This document shows positions 1-8,793 of a DNA stretch of 64,000 bases, in pieces. The notes beneath the pieces were generated by a model. That model was not told the DNA's origin, ran no database searches, and saw nothing but the letters and a program-made list of their open reading frames with translations. The stretch's first letter is position 1, and each line of letters begins with the position of its first letter. The translations under genes and the position numbers were made by a program. The stretch lies in NCBI RefSeq assembly GCF_002101815.1, contig NZ_LQPM01000051.1, forward strand, positions 62,001 through 126,000, written 5' to 3'. The DNA is from Mycobacterium paraense. Its GTDB lineage: Bacteria; Actinomycetota; Actinomycetes; Mycobacteriales; Mycobacteriaceae.

Positions 1-150
1 GCCGTCCTGTCCGTCGTCGCCGTCGTCGTGATCGGAAACCTGCTCTACGGCGCGGTTTTCGCGCCCCACCTGGTGACCAAGCTGGGCGGCTGGGTGACCG
101 CAGGGCCGACGGGCGAGTTGTTCCCGGGCGTACCGAACCAACCCAAATAG
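1..150 (+). CDS. C-terminal end of an unidentified membrane protein (5' truncated)
   Basis: Only the last 49 codons lie in the window. Frame 1 is open from base 1 to a TAG at 148-150. The visible tail starts with a run of hydrophobic residues (AVLSVVAVVVIGNLLYGAVF) that would form one membrane-spanning helix, followed by a short polar C-terminus ending in NQPK. Nothing identifies the family. The gene converges on the P450 gene, with a palindromic element between their stop codons. Confidence 0.6.
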   Translation, partial: AVLSVVAVVVIGNLLYGAVFAPHLVTKLGGWVTAGPTGELFPGVPNQPK

Positions 151-154
151 CCGC

Positions 155-211
155 CGAACGTCGACTTGTTGCGCGAATTTGGGCTATTTCACGCCACAAC
201 TCCACGTTGGG
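155..211. repeat. Imperfect palindromic intergenic element, copy A (probable bidirectional terminator)
   Basis: The left half (cgaacgtcgacttgttgcgc) and right half (acgccacaactccacgtt) are imperfect reverse complements around a T-rich centre. The same sequence family recurs at 9242-9298. Both copies lie exactly between the 3' ends of two convergent genes, where a hairpin would terminate transcription from both sides. The stem has several mismatches, so this copy may be degenerate. Confidence 0.55.
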
Positions 212-217
212 CGCGGA

Positions 218-1411
218 TCAGGTGAAGACGGGCAGCTTCGACCAGCCCCGCACGCTGGACGTGTGCGCCTTCGTCGCGTTGGCGTAGTCGACTTCCCAGT
301 CCGGCCAGCGCTTGATGACTTCCTCCAGCGCCACCCTCGCCTGCATGCGCGCCAAGGCCGAGCCCATGCAGAAGTGCAGCCCGTGACCGAAACTCAGGTG
401 GGTGGCGCCGCGACGGATGTCGAATTCCTCGGCGTCGGGGAACCGGCGTTCGTCCCGGTTGGCGGATCCGTTGATCAGCAACATGATCGAGCCCTCGGGG
501 ACCGTCGTGCCGTGCAGCTCGACGTCGCGGGCGACGTAGCGCGCCTGCACCGGCGAGGGCGCCTCGTAGCGCAGGACCTCCTCGATGGCCATCGGAATCA
601 GCGACGGGTCGGCCACGATCTGGCGGCGCTGATCGGGATGCTCGGCCAGCAGTTGGCCGATGAAACCGATGAGCCGCGTGGTCGTTTCGTTGCCCGCGCC
701 GGCGATCATGCTGGTGTACAGCAGCACCTCGGATCGGGTGAGCCGCCGGGTGCCGTCGTCGTCCTCGACCTCGGCGTTGATCAACTGCGTCATCAGGTCA
801 TCGGAGGGGTGGTCCACCCGCCAGTCGATGTAGTTCGCGAACATCTCGTGGCTGTGCTCCAGGAAGTCCTGCGGAACCGTGCGGAACGTGCCCTTTTTCA
901 GGGTGAGCTGGCTGCCGCCCTTGTCGCGGATGGCTTCCTGGTCGGCTTCGGGGATGCCCAGCAGGTAGCCGATCGTGCGCATCGGGACCATCGCGCCCAG
1001 GTTCTCGACGAAGTCGAACCGGCCCGATCCCACCAGCGGGTCGAGCGCGCGCACGCAGAACGCGCGCGTGAGCGGCTCGATCGCCTCCATCCGGCGCGGC
1101 GTGAAAACCTTTGAGAGCACGTGGCGGTGGACGTCGTGAATCGGCGGATCCTCGAAGAGGATGACGCCGGGCGGCAGCTCGATGCCGCTCATGATGATGT
1201 CCATCGTGGTGCCGCGACCCGACCGGAAGGTATCGAAGTTCATCAGCTCGCGGGAGACGTCGTCGTAGCGGCTCAGCGCGTAGAAGTTGTACTTCTCGTT
1301 GCGGTACAGCGGGGCCTCGTCGCGCAGCCTCTTCCAGATCGGGTACGGATCGTCGTCGATGTCGAAATCGAACGGATCGTAATAAACCTCGGCGGTGCCG
1401 GCACCGGTCAT
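218..1411 (-). CDS. Cytochrome P450 monooxygenase
   Basis: A complete 397-residue soluble bacterial P450, the normal length for the family. The heme-ligand loop FGHGLHFCMG (Cys348) and the I-helix AGAGNETT (237-244) with its acidic/Thr oxygen-activation pair are visible. So is the K-helix E-x-x-R (Glu278-Arg281). These proteins insert one oxygen atom from O2 into an organic substrate using electrons from a ferredoxin; no ferredoxin gene is adjacent. The ATG at 1411-1409 overlaps the stop of the upstream luciferase-like gene (ATGA), so the two are translationally coupled. The reading frame stays open further upstream, but that region belongs to the neighbouring gene. Substrate and CYP subfamily cannot be assigned from sequence alone. 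Confidence 0.93.
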   Translation of the reverse strand: MTGAGTAEVYYDPFDFDIDDDPYPIWKRLRDEAPLYRNEKYNFYALSRYDDVSRELMNFDTFRSGRGTTMDIIMSGIELPPGVILFEDPPIHDVHRHVLSKVFTPRRMEAIEPLTRAFCVRALDPLVGSGRFDFVENLGAMVPMRTIGYLLGIPEADQEAIRDKGGSQLTLKKGTFRTVPQDFLEHSHEMFANYIDWRVDHPSDDLMTQLINAEVEDDDGTRRLTRSEVLLYTSMIAGAGNETTTRLIGFIGQLLAEHPDQRRQIVADPSLIPMAIEEVLRYEAPSPVQARYVARDVELHGTTVPEGSIMLLINGSANRDERRFPDAEEFDIRRGATHLSFGHGLHFCMGSALARMQARVALEEVIKRWPDWEVDYANATKAHTSSVRGWSKLPVFT

Positions 1412-2400
1412 GGGACGGTCTCTTTCTCCGACAGAGCCTCCGGCAGCACGACGTCGCCCACGCGCTTGAGATACGGCCACGCGACCTCCGGCGGCAGCCC
1501 GCCGCACAGCGGCGACAGGTTGAGTATCTGGCCGGCGCGCACCCGCGAAATCGCTTCGGGCACCGAGATGATCACGTGCGACGCCGGCGCGGCGCGCAGC
1601 TCCTCGACGGTGTCCACATGCGAGAAGCCCGCGGTCGTCTCGTCCCCGGGATTCCATGAGGCATACGTGCGCACGTCGTGCAACAGATGCTCGCCGAGCT
1701 CGTCCCACGCTTGGTCCACGTCGTCGGCGACGAACACGACCGACGGTGTGTCGCGGCTGGGAAACATCGTCGGGCCGGGCGTATGGCCGTGCTCGCGGCA
1801 GGCCTCCTCGTAGGCCTCCCGCATGCCGGGCTGGTTGGCGTTGCCCAGCATGCCCAGGCCGTACCTGCCGGCCCGGCGGGCCGCCGCCACGCTGCCGCCG
1901 CCCCACATCAGCCCCGGGCCGCCGGGGGTTTCCGGGCGCGGCGTCACCATGATCCGTCGTCCGTCCCGGCTGACCGTCTCGTCGGAGAGCAGCGAGCGCA
2001 GCAGCTCGAGCTTCTCGTCGGCGAGCCGTCCGCGGCCCTTCAGCGCCACGCCGAAGTGCTCGAACTCCTCGGGCCGGTACCCCAGGGCCAGGATGTACGA
2101 CGCCCGGCCGTTGCTGATGATGTCGAGGACCGCCATGTCCTCGGCGAGCCGTACGGGGTCGTAGAAGGGCAGAATCAGGATCAGGCTCAGCGCCAGCCGC
2201 TGGGTCCGCGCGGCCACGGACGACGCCAGCAAAAGGGGCGACGGCAGGTAGCCGTCCTCGGATCCGTGGTGCTCACAGAACACCGCGGCCAGGCCGCCAT
2301 GATCCTCGGCCCACGCGCACATTTCGGGCACGGCGCCGTACAGCGCCAGTTTCGGTGCGCCCCACGACGGGGCGCGCATGTCGAAGCGCAGCGTGAACAC
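1408..2400 (-). CDS. LLM-class (luciferase-like) flavin/F420-dependent oxidoreductase, paralog 1
   Basis: A 330-residue luciferase-like TIM-barrel protein. The FTLRFDMRAP start, the EHHGSEDGYLPSP active-site region and the DPVRLAEDMAVLDIISNGR segment are typical of the family. In mycobacteria these enzymes use reduced F420 or FMN for hydride transfer or monooxygenation. The start is GTG, with taggagctggg just upstream as ribosome-binding site. It is closely similar to the protein at 3542-4528 and overlaps the P450 gene by 4 nt. Co-transcription with a P450 and DapB-like dehydrogenases suggests oxidation of a shared, unidentified substrate. Confidence 0.88.
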   Translation of the reverse strand: MFTLRFDMRAPSWGAPKLALYGAVPEMCAWAEDHGGLAAVFCEHHGSEDGYLPSPLLLASSVAARTQRLALSLILILPFYDPVRLAEDMAVLDIISNGRASYILALGYRPEEFEHFGVALKGRGRLADEKLELLRSLLSDETVSRDGRRIMVTPRPETPGGPGLMWGGGSVAAARRAGRYGLGMLGNANQPGMREAYEEACREHGHTPGPTMFPSRDTPSVVFVADDVDQAWDELGEHLLHDVRTYASWNPGDETTAGFSHVDTVEELRAAPASHVIISVPEAISRVRAGQILNLSPLCGGLPPEVAWPYLKRVGDVVLPEALSEKETVP

Positions 2401-2468
2401 ACCCAGCTCCTAGCCAACCTAATATTTGTCCCCGTACGCTACGGTGCCGCCGAGAGCCGCGTCAACGC

Positions 2469-3530
2469 CTAGGCAAACACGTGCCGCGGCAATGTCGTCG
2501 GGATATCCAGCGAGCTGAGCAGGCCGGGCGCCGCCTCGACCACGTACGGGATCGCGTTGACCACCCGCATCGCCGTCGCCGCCATCGCGGCGCGCCCGGC
2601 GCCGTGGCCCTCGGCCGCCCCGAGGGTCATCACGCAGTGAATATCCGGATCCCCGTCGATGTCGACGCGATAGGTCGCATCGCAGTCCGACACCGGCCAG
2701 TCGGGCGCGACGTCGCGGGCCATCCGGATGACGTGCTCGATCACGATCGCCTCCCGGCCGTCGACCACCCCCGCGGCCCGGGTGCGCACCGCGCCGCAGG
2801 TGCCCGCCGCGATGGTGCCGAATGCCACCTCGATGTCGCGATCGGTCAGCCGGCGATCGAGGGAACCGTTGATCCGCTCGACCTCGACCCCCAACCCGCC
2901 GGCGATCAGGTATATCGGCGCCTTCCAAGCCATTTCGATGAACCCGGGCGTTTTGAGCATGGGCTCGAATTCGAGCGGGCGGCCGAAGCCCATCCCGTCC
3001 ATCATCACGTCGGCCACCGGGTAATGGTCGTTGAGCGCGACCTCGCTGGCCGTGATGGTGCGGATGTTCTTCGACTGCGTCGTCATGAGCAGCGCCAGCT
3101 GGTCGGAGGCGAAACCGGGGAAGATGCCCGAGGCGTAGAACGACGCTCCGCCCGCCTTGGCCGCCGCCTCGAGTTGGTCGCGCCAGTCCGGCGCGAAGTA
3201 CGACGGCGGGTAGACCAGGCTCGTCGACGACGTCGACACGACGTTGATGCCGGCCTCCAGCAGCCGCAGGTAATCCGGCACGGCCGCGCCGTCGCGGTCC
3301 GGGCCGCTCGCGGCGTACACCACGGCATCGGGCGCCAGGGCGATCAGCGCGTCGGCGTCGTGGGTGGCCGTCACCCCCAGCGGCTCGATGCCGGCCAGCT
3401 CGCCGGCGTCCCTGCCGACCTTGTCGGGCGAATGCACCCAGACGCCAACGAGTTCCAGATCCGGCCGGCGGCGGATGGCGTCGATCACGATCGATCCGAC
3501 CCCGCCGGTGGACCATACGACGACACGCAT
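2469..3530 (-). CDS. DapB-like NAD(P)-dependent dehydrogenase (dihydrodipicolinate reductase N-domain family), paralog 1
   Basis: A 353-residue protein starting MRVVVWSTGGVGS, a Rossmann nucleotide-binding loop of the dihydrodipicolinate reductase / amine dehydrogenase-like type. The family is often annotated 'dihydrodipicolinate reductase', but these long actinobacterial members are not lysine-pathway enzymes and usually lie in catabolic clusters. ATG at 3530 was chosen because it opens directly on the Rossmann strand; the frame continues upstream only through the neighbouring gene. It lies 11 nt downstream of the second luciferase-like gene, so the two are probably co-transcribed. It closely resembles the divergent protein at 4662-5756, evidence of local duplication. 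Confidence 0.87.
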   Translation of the reverse strand: MRVVVWSTGGVGSIVIDAIRRRPDLELVGVWVHSPDKVGRDAGELAGIEPLGVTATHDADALIALAPDAVVYAASGPDRDGAAVPDYLRLLEAGINVVSTSSTSLVYPPSYFAPDWRDQLEAAAKAGGASFYASGIFPGFASDQLALLMTTQSKNIRTITASEVALNDHYPVADVMMDGMGFGRPLEFEPMLKTPGFIEMAWKAPIYLIAGGLGVEVERINGSLDRRLTDRDIEVAFGTIAAGTCGAVRTRAAGVVDGREAIVIEHVIRMARDVAPDWPVSDCDATYRVDIDGDPDIHCVMTLGAAEGHGAGRAAMAATAMRVVNAIPYVVEAAPGLLSSLDIPTTLPRHVFA

Positions 3531-3541
3531 GGGCAGTCTCC

Positions 3542-4528
3542 TTACTGGTTGGCCGCGGCCGCAGCGCGTTCGAGGTAGGGCCACGCCACCTCGGGTGGCA
3601 CGCCGCCGCACAGCGGATGCAGCGGCAGGGGCCGCCCGCCGCGCACGTACTCGATCGCCTCGTCGGTCGTGAAGATGCGGTAGGGGCCGTGCTCCGCGCG
3701 AAGCGCGGCCACGCTGTCGGCGCGGGTGATGCTGGCGACCGGGCTTTTTAGGTCGTCTTCTCGCCGGTACGACGCCGCCATCACCGCGTCGTGCAACAGG
3801 TACGGCCCCAGCGTGTCCCACGCCGCATCCGGATCGTCGGCGACGAAAACCGCTGTCGGAGCGTCCCGGACGGGAAACTGGACGATCCCGGGCTCGTGCC
3901 CGTGAGCGTGGCACTGTTCTTCGTAGAACTCCTGGAGGCCCGGCAGGTCGGTCTGGGAAATGAACCCGAGGCCGAGAGCGCCGGCGCGCCGGGCCGCGGC
4001 CCTGCCGCCGCCGGCGACCAACATCATCGGCCCGTTGGGGGACGCGCACGGTGGCGTGACGCGGACCGTACGTCCCCGGTATTCGACGGGCTCGCCGCGC
4101 ACCAGCGGGCCGAGCAGTGCCAGGATCTCGTCGGCCACCCGGCCGCGGGTGGCCATGTCGATGCCGAAGTGCTCGTATTCCTCGCTCCGATGCCCCACTC
4201 CGAACGCGTAGGACACCCGGCCCCGGCTGATCAGGTCGAGCACGCTCATCTCCTCGGCAAGCCGGACGGGATCCCACAGCGGAATGGGCACCGCGGCAAG
4301 CAGGATCGCCAGCGTGTGCGTCCGCGCCGCGATCGCCGACGCCAACGTGAGCGGCGCGGGCAGGTAGCCGTCGTCGGCTCCGTGATGCTCGGAGAGGATC
4401 GCCAGCAGGGCGCCCCGGGTCTCGGCCCACGCGCACATGTCGATCGCCCCGGCGTAGAGGTCGGCGGCGGGCGCGGCCCAGCCGGGGGCGCGCATGTCGA
4501 ACCTGAGCGTGAACACCCACAGCACCAT
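3542..4528 (-). CDS. LLM-class (luciferase-like) flavin/F420-dependent oxidoreductase, paralog 2
   Basis: A 328-residue luciferase-like protein with the same FTLRFDMRAP start, EHHGADDGYLPAP motif and DPVRLAEEMSVLDLISRGR segment as the gene at 1408-2400. The ATG at 4528 gives MVLWVFTLRF. An in-frame GTG at 4516 would give exactly the start used by paralog 1 and is a real alternative. It is the first gene of the minus-strand run luciferase-like, DapB-like, luciferase-like, P450. The 68-nt gap between 2400 and 2469 is the only sizeable break, so one transcript could cover all four. Confidence 0.87.
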   Translation of the reverse strand: MVLWVFTLRFDMRAPGWAAPAADLYAGAIDMCAWAETRGALLAILSEHHGADDGYLPAPLTLASAIAARTHTLAILLAAVPIPLWDPVRLAEEMSVLDLISRGRVSYAFGVGHRSEEYEHFGIDMATRGRVADEILALLGPLVRGEPVEYRGRTVRVTPPCASPNGPMMLVAGGGRAAARRAGALGLGFISQTDLPGLQEFYEEQCHAHGHEPGIVQFPVRDAPTAVFVADDPDAAWDTLGPYLLHDAVMAASYRREDDLKSPVASITRADSVAALRAEHGPYRIFTTDEAIEYVRGGRPLPLHPLCGGVPPEVAWPYLERAAAAANQ

Positions 4529-4661
4529 AACCTAACTTTTGTTCGTTAAGATAGTGCGCGCTTTCTTAACCCCTTGACCGCGCTGACTCGGGCTGTTAGC
4601 TTGCGACGTAAGAGCAACGGCCAAAACGGATTTCATCGCTCCGCACCTAGGGAGAAACAAG
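4529..4661. promoter_or_regulatory. Divergent promoter region of the luciferase-like/DapB-like cluster
   Basis: This 133-bp region separates two divergently transcribed genes. Around 4533-4551 an AT-rich stretch, ctaacttttgttcgttaag, has an approximate inverted repeat (CTAAC / GTTAAG) in otherwise GC-rich DNA. That fits a regulator site shared by both transcripts. No exact -10/-35 pair is claimed. The plus-strand gene has a clear ribosome-binding site (agggag) ending 7 nt before its ATG. Confidence 0.35.
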
Positions 4662-5756
4662 ATGGCGGCTCATCGCGTGGTGGTGTGGGCGACCGGGGGC
4701 ATCGGATCGATCGCCATCCGCGCGATCCAGCGCCGCCCCAACCTGGACCTGGTCGGGGTGTGGGTGCACTCGTCGGAGAAGGACGGCAAGGACGCGGGCG
4801 AACTCGCCAACGGCGAGCCGATCGGCCTGGCCGCGACCACCGACGCCGACGCGCTGATCGCGCTCAAACCCGACTGCGTGATCTACGCGGCCAGCGGTCC
4901 CGAGCGCGACGCGCTGGCCATCCCCGATTACGTCCGGCTGCTCGAGGCCGGCATCAACGTCGTCACGACCAGCACCACCCGGCTGGTCAACCCGCACTCC
5001 TACGAGCCCGCCGAGTGGCGCGAGCAGCTGGCCGCCGCGGCCAAGCGGGGTCAGGTGTCGCTGTACGCGTCGGGCATCGAACCGGGCTTCGCCGCCGACT
5101 ACCTGCCGCTGGTGCTGTCCACCCAGTCGGCGTCGATCGACAAGATCCATGCGTTCGAGATCGGCCTGTACGACGATTACGGCGTCCCCGACATCATGAG
5201 CGACGCGCTGGGATTCGGCCGGCCGCTGGACTACCAGCCCTGGATCGGCTTCCCGGGGGCCATCGCCGGCGAATGGCAGGGCCAGATTCGGTTGGTGGCC
5301 GACGCGCTCGGCGTCGAAGTCCAGGAAGTCCGGGAGTATTTCGACCGCGCCGTCACCGACCGGACGCTGGAGGTCGCGATGGGCACCGTCGAAGCCGGCA
5401 CGTGCGGCGCGCTGCGCATGCGGGCGATCGGCGTGGTCGACGGCCGCGAGGCGATCGTCATCGAGCACGTCACCCGGCTCGCGCACGACGTCGCCCCGGA
5501 CTGGCCGACCGGGATCGGCGACCTGTCCTACCGCATCACGATCTCCGGCGACCCCGACATCGACTGCACCCTGGCGGCCACACTGAAGGACCCCCGCAAG
5601 GCCGGCGTCGCGGGCATGACCTCCGGGGCGGGGGCGATGGTCGCCACCGCGATGCGCGTCGTCAACGCGGTGCCGTACGTCGTTGCGGCCGAACCGGGGC
5701 TGCTGAGCTCTGTCGACCTACCCCTGACGATTCCAAAGCACGCGTTCGCCACCTAG
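4662..5756 (+). CDS. DapB-like NAD(P)-dependent dehydrogenase (dihydrodipicolinate reductase N-domain family), paralog 2
   Basis: A 364-residue paralog of the protein at 2469-3530. It has a Rossmann loop (VVVWATGGIGSIAIRAIQRRP), the shared VGVWVHSSEKDGKDAGELA segment and a common C-terminal ending (GLLSSVDLPLTIPKHAF). It is transcribed away from the first copy, with the shared control region between. The paired duplication of luciferase-like and DapB-like genes suggests the whole unit was copied and one DapB-like gene inverted. Substrate unknown. The start is supported by the agggag ribosome-binding site and by alignment with paralog 1. Confidence 0.87.
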   Translation: MAAHRVVVWATGGIGSIAIRAIQRRPNLDLVGVWVHSSEKDGKDAGELANGEPIGLAATTDADALIALKPDCVIYAASGPERDALAIPDYVRLLEAGINVVTTSTTRLVNPHSYEPAEWREQLAAAAKRGQVSLYASGIEPGFAADYLPLVLSTQSASIDKIHAFEIGLYDDYGVPDIMSDALGFGRPLDYQPWIGFPGAIAGEWQGQIRLVADALGVEVQEVREYFDRAVTDRTLEVAMGTVEAGTCGALRMRAIGVVDGREAIVIEHVTRLAHDVAPDWPTGIGDLSYRITISGDPDIDCTLAATLKDPRKAGVAGMTSGAGAMVATAMRVVNAVPYVVAAEPGLLSSVDLPLTIPKHAFAT

Positions 5757-5765
5757 TCTGCCGGG

Positions 5766-6965
5766 GTGGGCTTTAACCCGCTCGAGGAACTCACGCTGCC
5801 CCAACTGCAGCTGCGCACCAGCATGAAGTGGCGCGCGCACACCGACGACGTGCTGCCGCTCTGGGTGGCCGAGATGGACGTCAACCTCGCGCCGACGGTG
5901 GCCGACGCGCTGCGCCGCGCCATCGACATCGGCGACACCGGATATCCTTGCGGCACCGCGTTTGCCGAGGCCGTCAGCGAATTCGCCTCGCGGCGTTGGC
6001 AATGGCACGACCTGGACGTCGGCCGCACCGCGATCGTTCCCGACGTCATGCTCGGCGTCGTCGAAACGCTGCGCCTGGTCACCGACCGCGGCGACGCCGT
6101 CGTCGTCAACCCACCGGTGTACGCGCCGTTCTACGCGTTCGTCGCCCACGACGGCCGCCGGGTGATCGAGGCGCCGCTGGACGCCGGGGGCCGAATCGAC
6201 CTGGGGTCGTTGGCGGACGCGTTCGGGCGCGCCGTCGCCTCGGGCGGCAAGGCCGCGTACCTGTTGTGCAACCCGCACAACCCGACCGGGACGGTGCACA
6301 CCGCCGAGGAGCTGCGGCAGGTCGCCGAGCTTGCCCGCCGCTTCGGTGTCCGGGTGGTGTCCGACGAGATCCACGCGCCGGTGATCCTGCCCGGGGCGCG
6401 GTTTGTTCCGTACCTGACCGTGCCGGGCGCCGAGAACGCCCTGGCCGTCACGTCCGCCTCCAAGGCGTGGAACCTCTCCGGCCTGAAGGCCGCGCTGGCG
6501 ATCGCCGGTCCCGAGGCCGCCGCGGACCTGCGCCGCATGCCCGAGGAGGTCAGCCACGGCCCGAGCCACTTCGGGATCATCGCCCACGCGGAAGCGTTTC
6601 GCAGCGGCGGCGATTGGCTCGACGCGCTGCTCGGGGGCCTGGACGAGAACCGGACGTTGCTGGGCGAGCTGGTCGCCGAACACCTACCCGGGGTGAATTA
6701 TCAATGGCCGCAGGGCACTTACCTCGCCTGGCTCGATTGCCGAAAGCTCGGTTTTGCCGAACAGGCCGCCGACGGGCTGGCGGTGGTCGCCGATCTGGCC
6801 GGCCCGGCGCGCTGGTTCCTCGACCACGCCCGCGTCGCGCTCAGCTCCGGTCACGTCTTCGGGACCGGCGGCGCGGGGCACGTGCGGCTCAACTTCGCGA
6901 CGTCGAAAGCCATTCTCGGCGAGGCCCTGTCGCGCATGGGAAGCGCGCTCGAACGGGCCGAATAG
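5766..6965 (+). CDS. PLP-dependent aminotransferase, MalY/PatB cystathionine beta-lyase type
   Basis: A 399-residue fold-type I PLP enzyme. Visible are the MalY/PatB-type N-terminus (PLWVAEMDV), the NPHNPTG loop (169-175), the cofactor-contacting Asp200 in VSDEIHAP, and the Schiff-base Lys233 in SASKAWN. Family members cleave cystathionine or cysteine conjugates (C-S beta-lyase) or act as aminotransferases. It starts with GTG 9 nt after the DapB-like gene and may be read through from it. From memory, M. tuberculosis has a similar enzyme (Rv2294) just before dhmA, which fits the gene order here. Confidence 0.88.
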   Translation: MGFNPLEELTLPQLQLRTSMKWRAHTDDVLPLWVAEMDVNLAPTVADALRRAIDIGDTGYPCGTAFAEAVSEFASRRWQWHDLDVGRTAIVPDVMLGVVETLRLVTDRGDAVVVNPPVYAPFYAFVAHDGRRVIEAPLDAGGRIDLGSLADAFGRAVASGGKAAYLLCNPHNPTGTVHTAEELRQVAELARRFGVRVVSDEIHAPVILPGARFVPYLTVPGAENALAVTSASKAWNLSGLKAALAIAGPEAAADLRRMPEEVSHGPSHFGIIAHAEAFRSGGDWLDALLGGLDENRTLLGELVAEHLPGVNYQWPQGTYLAWLDCRKLGFAEQAADGLAVVADLAGPARWFLDHARVALSSGHVFGTGGAGHVRLNFATSKAILGEALSRMGSALERAE

Positions 6966-6996
6966 CGCAATCACGCCCTCGAGCTTCGGTTTTCGG

Positions 6997-7722
6997 CTAT
7001 GCGGGAATGTCCTCGGCGCGGTCCAGGTTCCGGAAATCTTCCGCGGGCTTCTTGATGCCCAACAGGAACGGCAGCGAAGTCAACTCGAACATTGCGGTCT
7101 TCCGGAACCGGCCAAAACCGCTGCGCTGCGGCGCCACGACCGGCACCTCCGACGTGGCGAGGTCGATGTAGTGCGTGGAGGTGTCCCCGATGCCTTCGAA
7201 GTGGTGAACCAGCGGCTTGCACAGCCCGCGCATCTGGTCGTCGAGGCACGCGGCGACCGGATCGGTCATCAGCACGTATTCGGCCACTGGCACCGAGTTT
7301 TTCAGCATCCGGTGCACCAGGATGACGTCGACGCCGGCGAGTTCGACGTGGCGCTTCACCTTTTGCTCCGCGACCTCGCCCTGGTGGACGACGAACTTCA
7401 GCCAGAGGTTGTCCAGCTGTCCACAGCTCGCGCACTCGCAGGCGATGTCCGCTTTGAACCGTTCGCGCCGCGCGAGGAACGCCTGGCGCATCCGTGACAG
7501 CCGCTCGCACACGAGCACTTTGGCGTTGCCGTCCGGCGCCCAGAAGAACGCCGCATCGCCCTCCAGCTTCGCGAGCTTCAGGCCCTTACCGGCGTCGATC
7601 ACGGCTTCCAACAAACCGGCCACCGTTAGCTGAGCGTGCGCCAGGTGGGTTCGGTTCCAACTCATGTAATGCGTGTAGCCGCCGATGTCGGCGATGAGCA
7701 GGACCGCGTGCCGGATGGCCAT
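6997..7722 (-). CDS. DUF2652 domain protein, cyclase-like fold
   Basis: A 241-residue protein beginning MAIRHAVLLIADIGGYTHYM. The LLIADIGGYT strand resembles the first catalytic strand of class III nucleotide cyclases, and KLEGDAAFF resembles the second metal-binding loop. DUF2652 proteins look like degenerate relatives of these cyclases; enzymatic activity is unproven. The C-terminal part has a Cys pair (CECASC). It converges on the aminotransferase gene (31 nt apart) and is divergent from dhmA. Confidence 0.78.
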   Translation of the reverse strand: MAIRHAVLLIADIGGYTHYMSWNRTHLAHAQLTVAGLLEAVIDAGKGLKLAKLEGDAAFFWAPDGNAKVLVCERLSRMRQAFLARRERFKADIACECASCGQLDNLWLKFVVHQGEVAEQKVKRHVELAGVDVILVHRMLKNSVPVAEYVLMTDPVAACLDDQMRGLCKPLVHHFEGIGDTSTHYIDLATSEVPVVAPQRSGFGRFRKTAMFELTSLPFLLGIKKPAEDFRNLDRAEDIPA

Positions 7723-7831
7723 GATGTGCGCAGTTTAGTGGTTGCCGGCAACCGTCTCAATGAATCTGGCACTGGACGAAATCGCCTCGCCGCGAGAGGC
7801 TTGCAGGGGTCCCACCCCGGAGGAGCCGAAT

Positions 7832-8737
7832 ATGAGAGTGCTGCGAACCCCAGACTCCCGATTCGAAAACCTGGAGGGCTATCCGTTCGTAGCGAATTAC
7901 CTCGACGTGGCGGCGAGCGACACCCAGCCGCTGCGCATGCACTTCCTCGATGAGGGGCCGGCCGACGGCCCGCCCATCGTGCTGCTGCACGGCGAGCCCA
8001 CGTGGAGCTACCTGTACCGCACGATGATTCCGCCGCTGGCCGACGCGGGGAACCGCGTGCTGGCGCCCGACCTCATCGGCTTCGGCCGCTCCGACAAGCC
8101 CAGCCAACCCGAGGACTACACCTACCAACGGCACGTCGAGTGGGTGACCGCCTGGTTCGAGCGCCTCAACCTCAAGGACGTCACGCTGTTCGTGCAGGAC
8201 TGGGGTTCGCTCATCGGCCTGCGCATCGCCGCCGAGCAGGGCGACCGGATCGCGCGGCTGGTGGTGGCGAACGGCTTCCTGCCCACGGCGGAGCGAGCCA
8301 CGCCGCCGGCCTTCTACCTGTGGCGGGCCTTCGCGCGCTACTCCCCCGTGCTCCCCGCCGGCCGCATCGTCGCCGTCGGGACCGTCCGGCACGTGCCCTC
8401 CAAGGTGCGGGCCGGCTACGACGCCCCCTTTCCGGACAAGACGTACCAGGCCGGGGCCCGCGCGTTCCCCCAGCTGGTGCCGACGTCGCCGTATGACCCG
8501 GCGATCCCGGCCAACCGGGCGGCGTGGAAGGCCCTCAGCCGCTGGGAAAAGCCGTGCCTGGCCATCTTCGGCGCCCGCGACCCCATCCTCGGGCACGCCG
8601 ACCGCCCGCTGATCAAGCACATCCCCGGCGCGGCGGGCCAGCCGCACGCGCGCATCAACGCCAGCCACTTCATCCAGGAAGACGCCGGACCGGAACTCGC
8701 CGACCGCATCGTGTCCTGGCAGCAGGCCCTGCGCTGA
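7832..8737 (+). CDS. dhmA: Haloalkane dehalogenase
   Basis: A 301-residue alpha/beta hydrolase. The catalytic triad is readable as Asp123 (nucleophile, in VQDWGS), Asp250 (GARDPIL) and His279 (NASHFIQ). Trp124, next to the nucleophile, is the usual halide-stabilising residue, and HGEPTWSYLYR is the oxyanion loop. The enzyme hydrolyses carbon-halogen bonds of haloalkanes through an alkyl-enzyme ester. I chose the ATG at 7832 because ggaggag precedes it and it gives the family length; the frame is open back to 7742. Position and length match M. tuberculosis dhmA (Rv2296) as I recall it. Confidence 0.93.
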   Translation: MRVLRTPDSRFENLEGYPFVANYLDVAASDTQPLRMHFLDEGPADGPPIVLLHGEPTWSYLYRTMIPPLADAGNRVLAPDLIGFGRSDKPSQPEDYTYQRHVEWVTAWFERLNLKDVTLFVQDWGSLIGLRIAAEQGDRIARLVVANGFLPTAERATPPAFYLWRAFARYSPVLPAGRIVAVGTVRHVPSKVRAGYDAPFPDKTYQAGARAFPQLVPTSPYDPAIPANRAAWKALSRWEKPCLAIFGARDPILGHADRPLIKHIPGAAGQPHARINASHFIQEDAGPELADRIVSWQQALR

Positions 8738-8793
8738 CCGCCGGATCGCGCCGTCCGCTGGTCGGCGCCGCCCCGGGGTGCAACGATCAGCGC

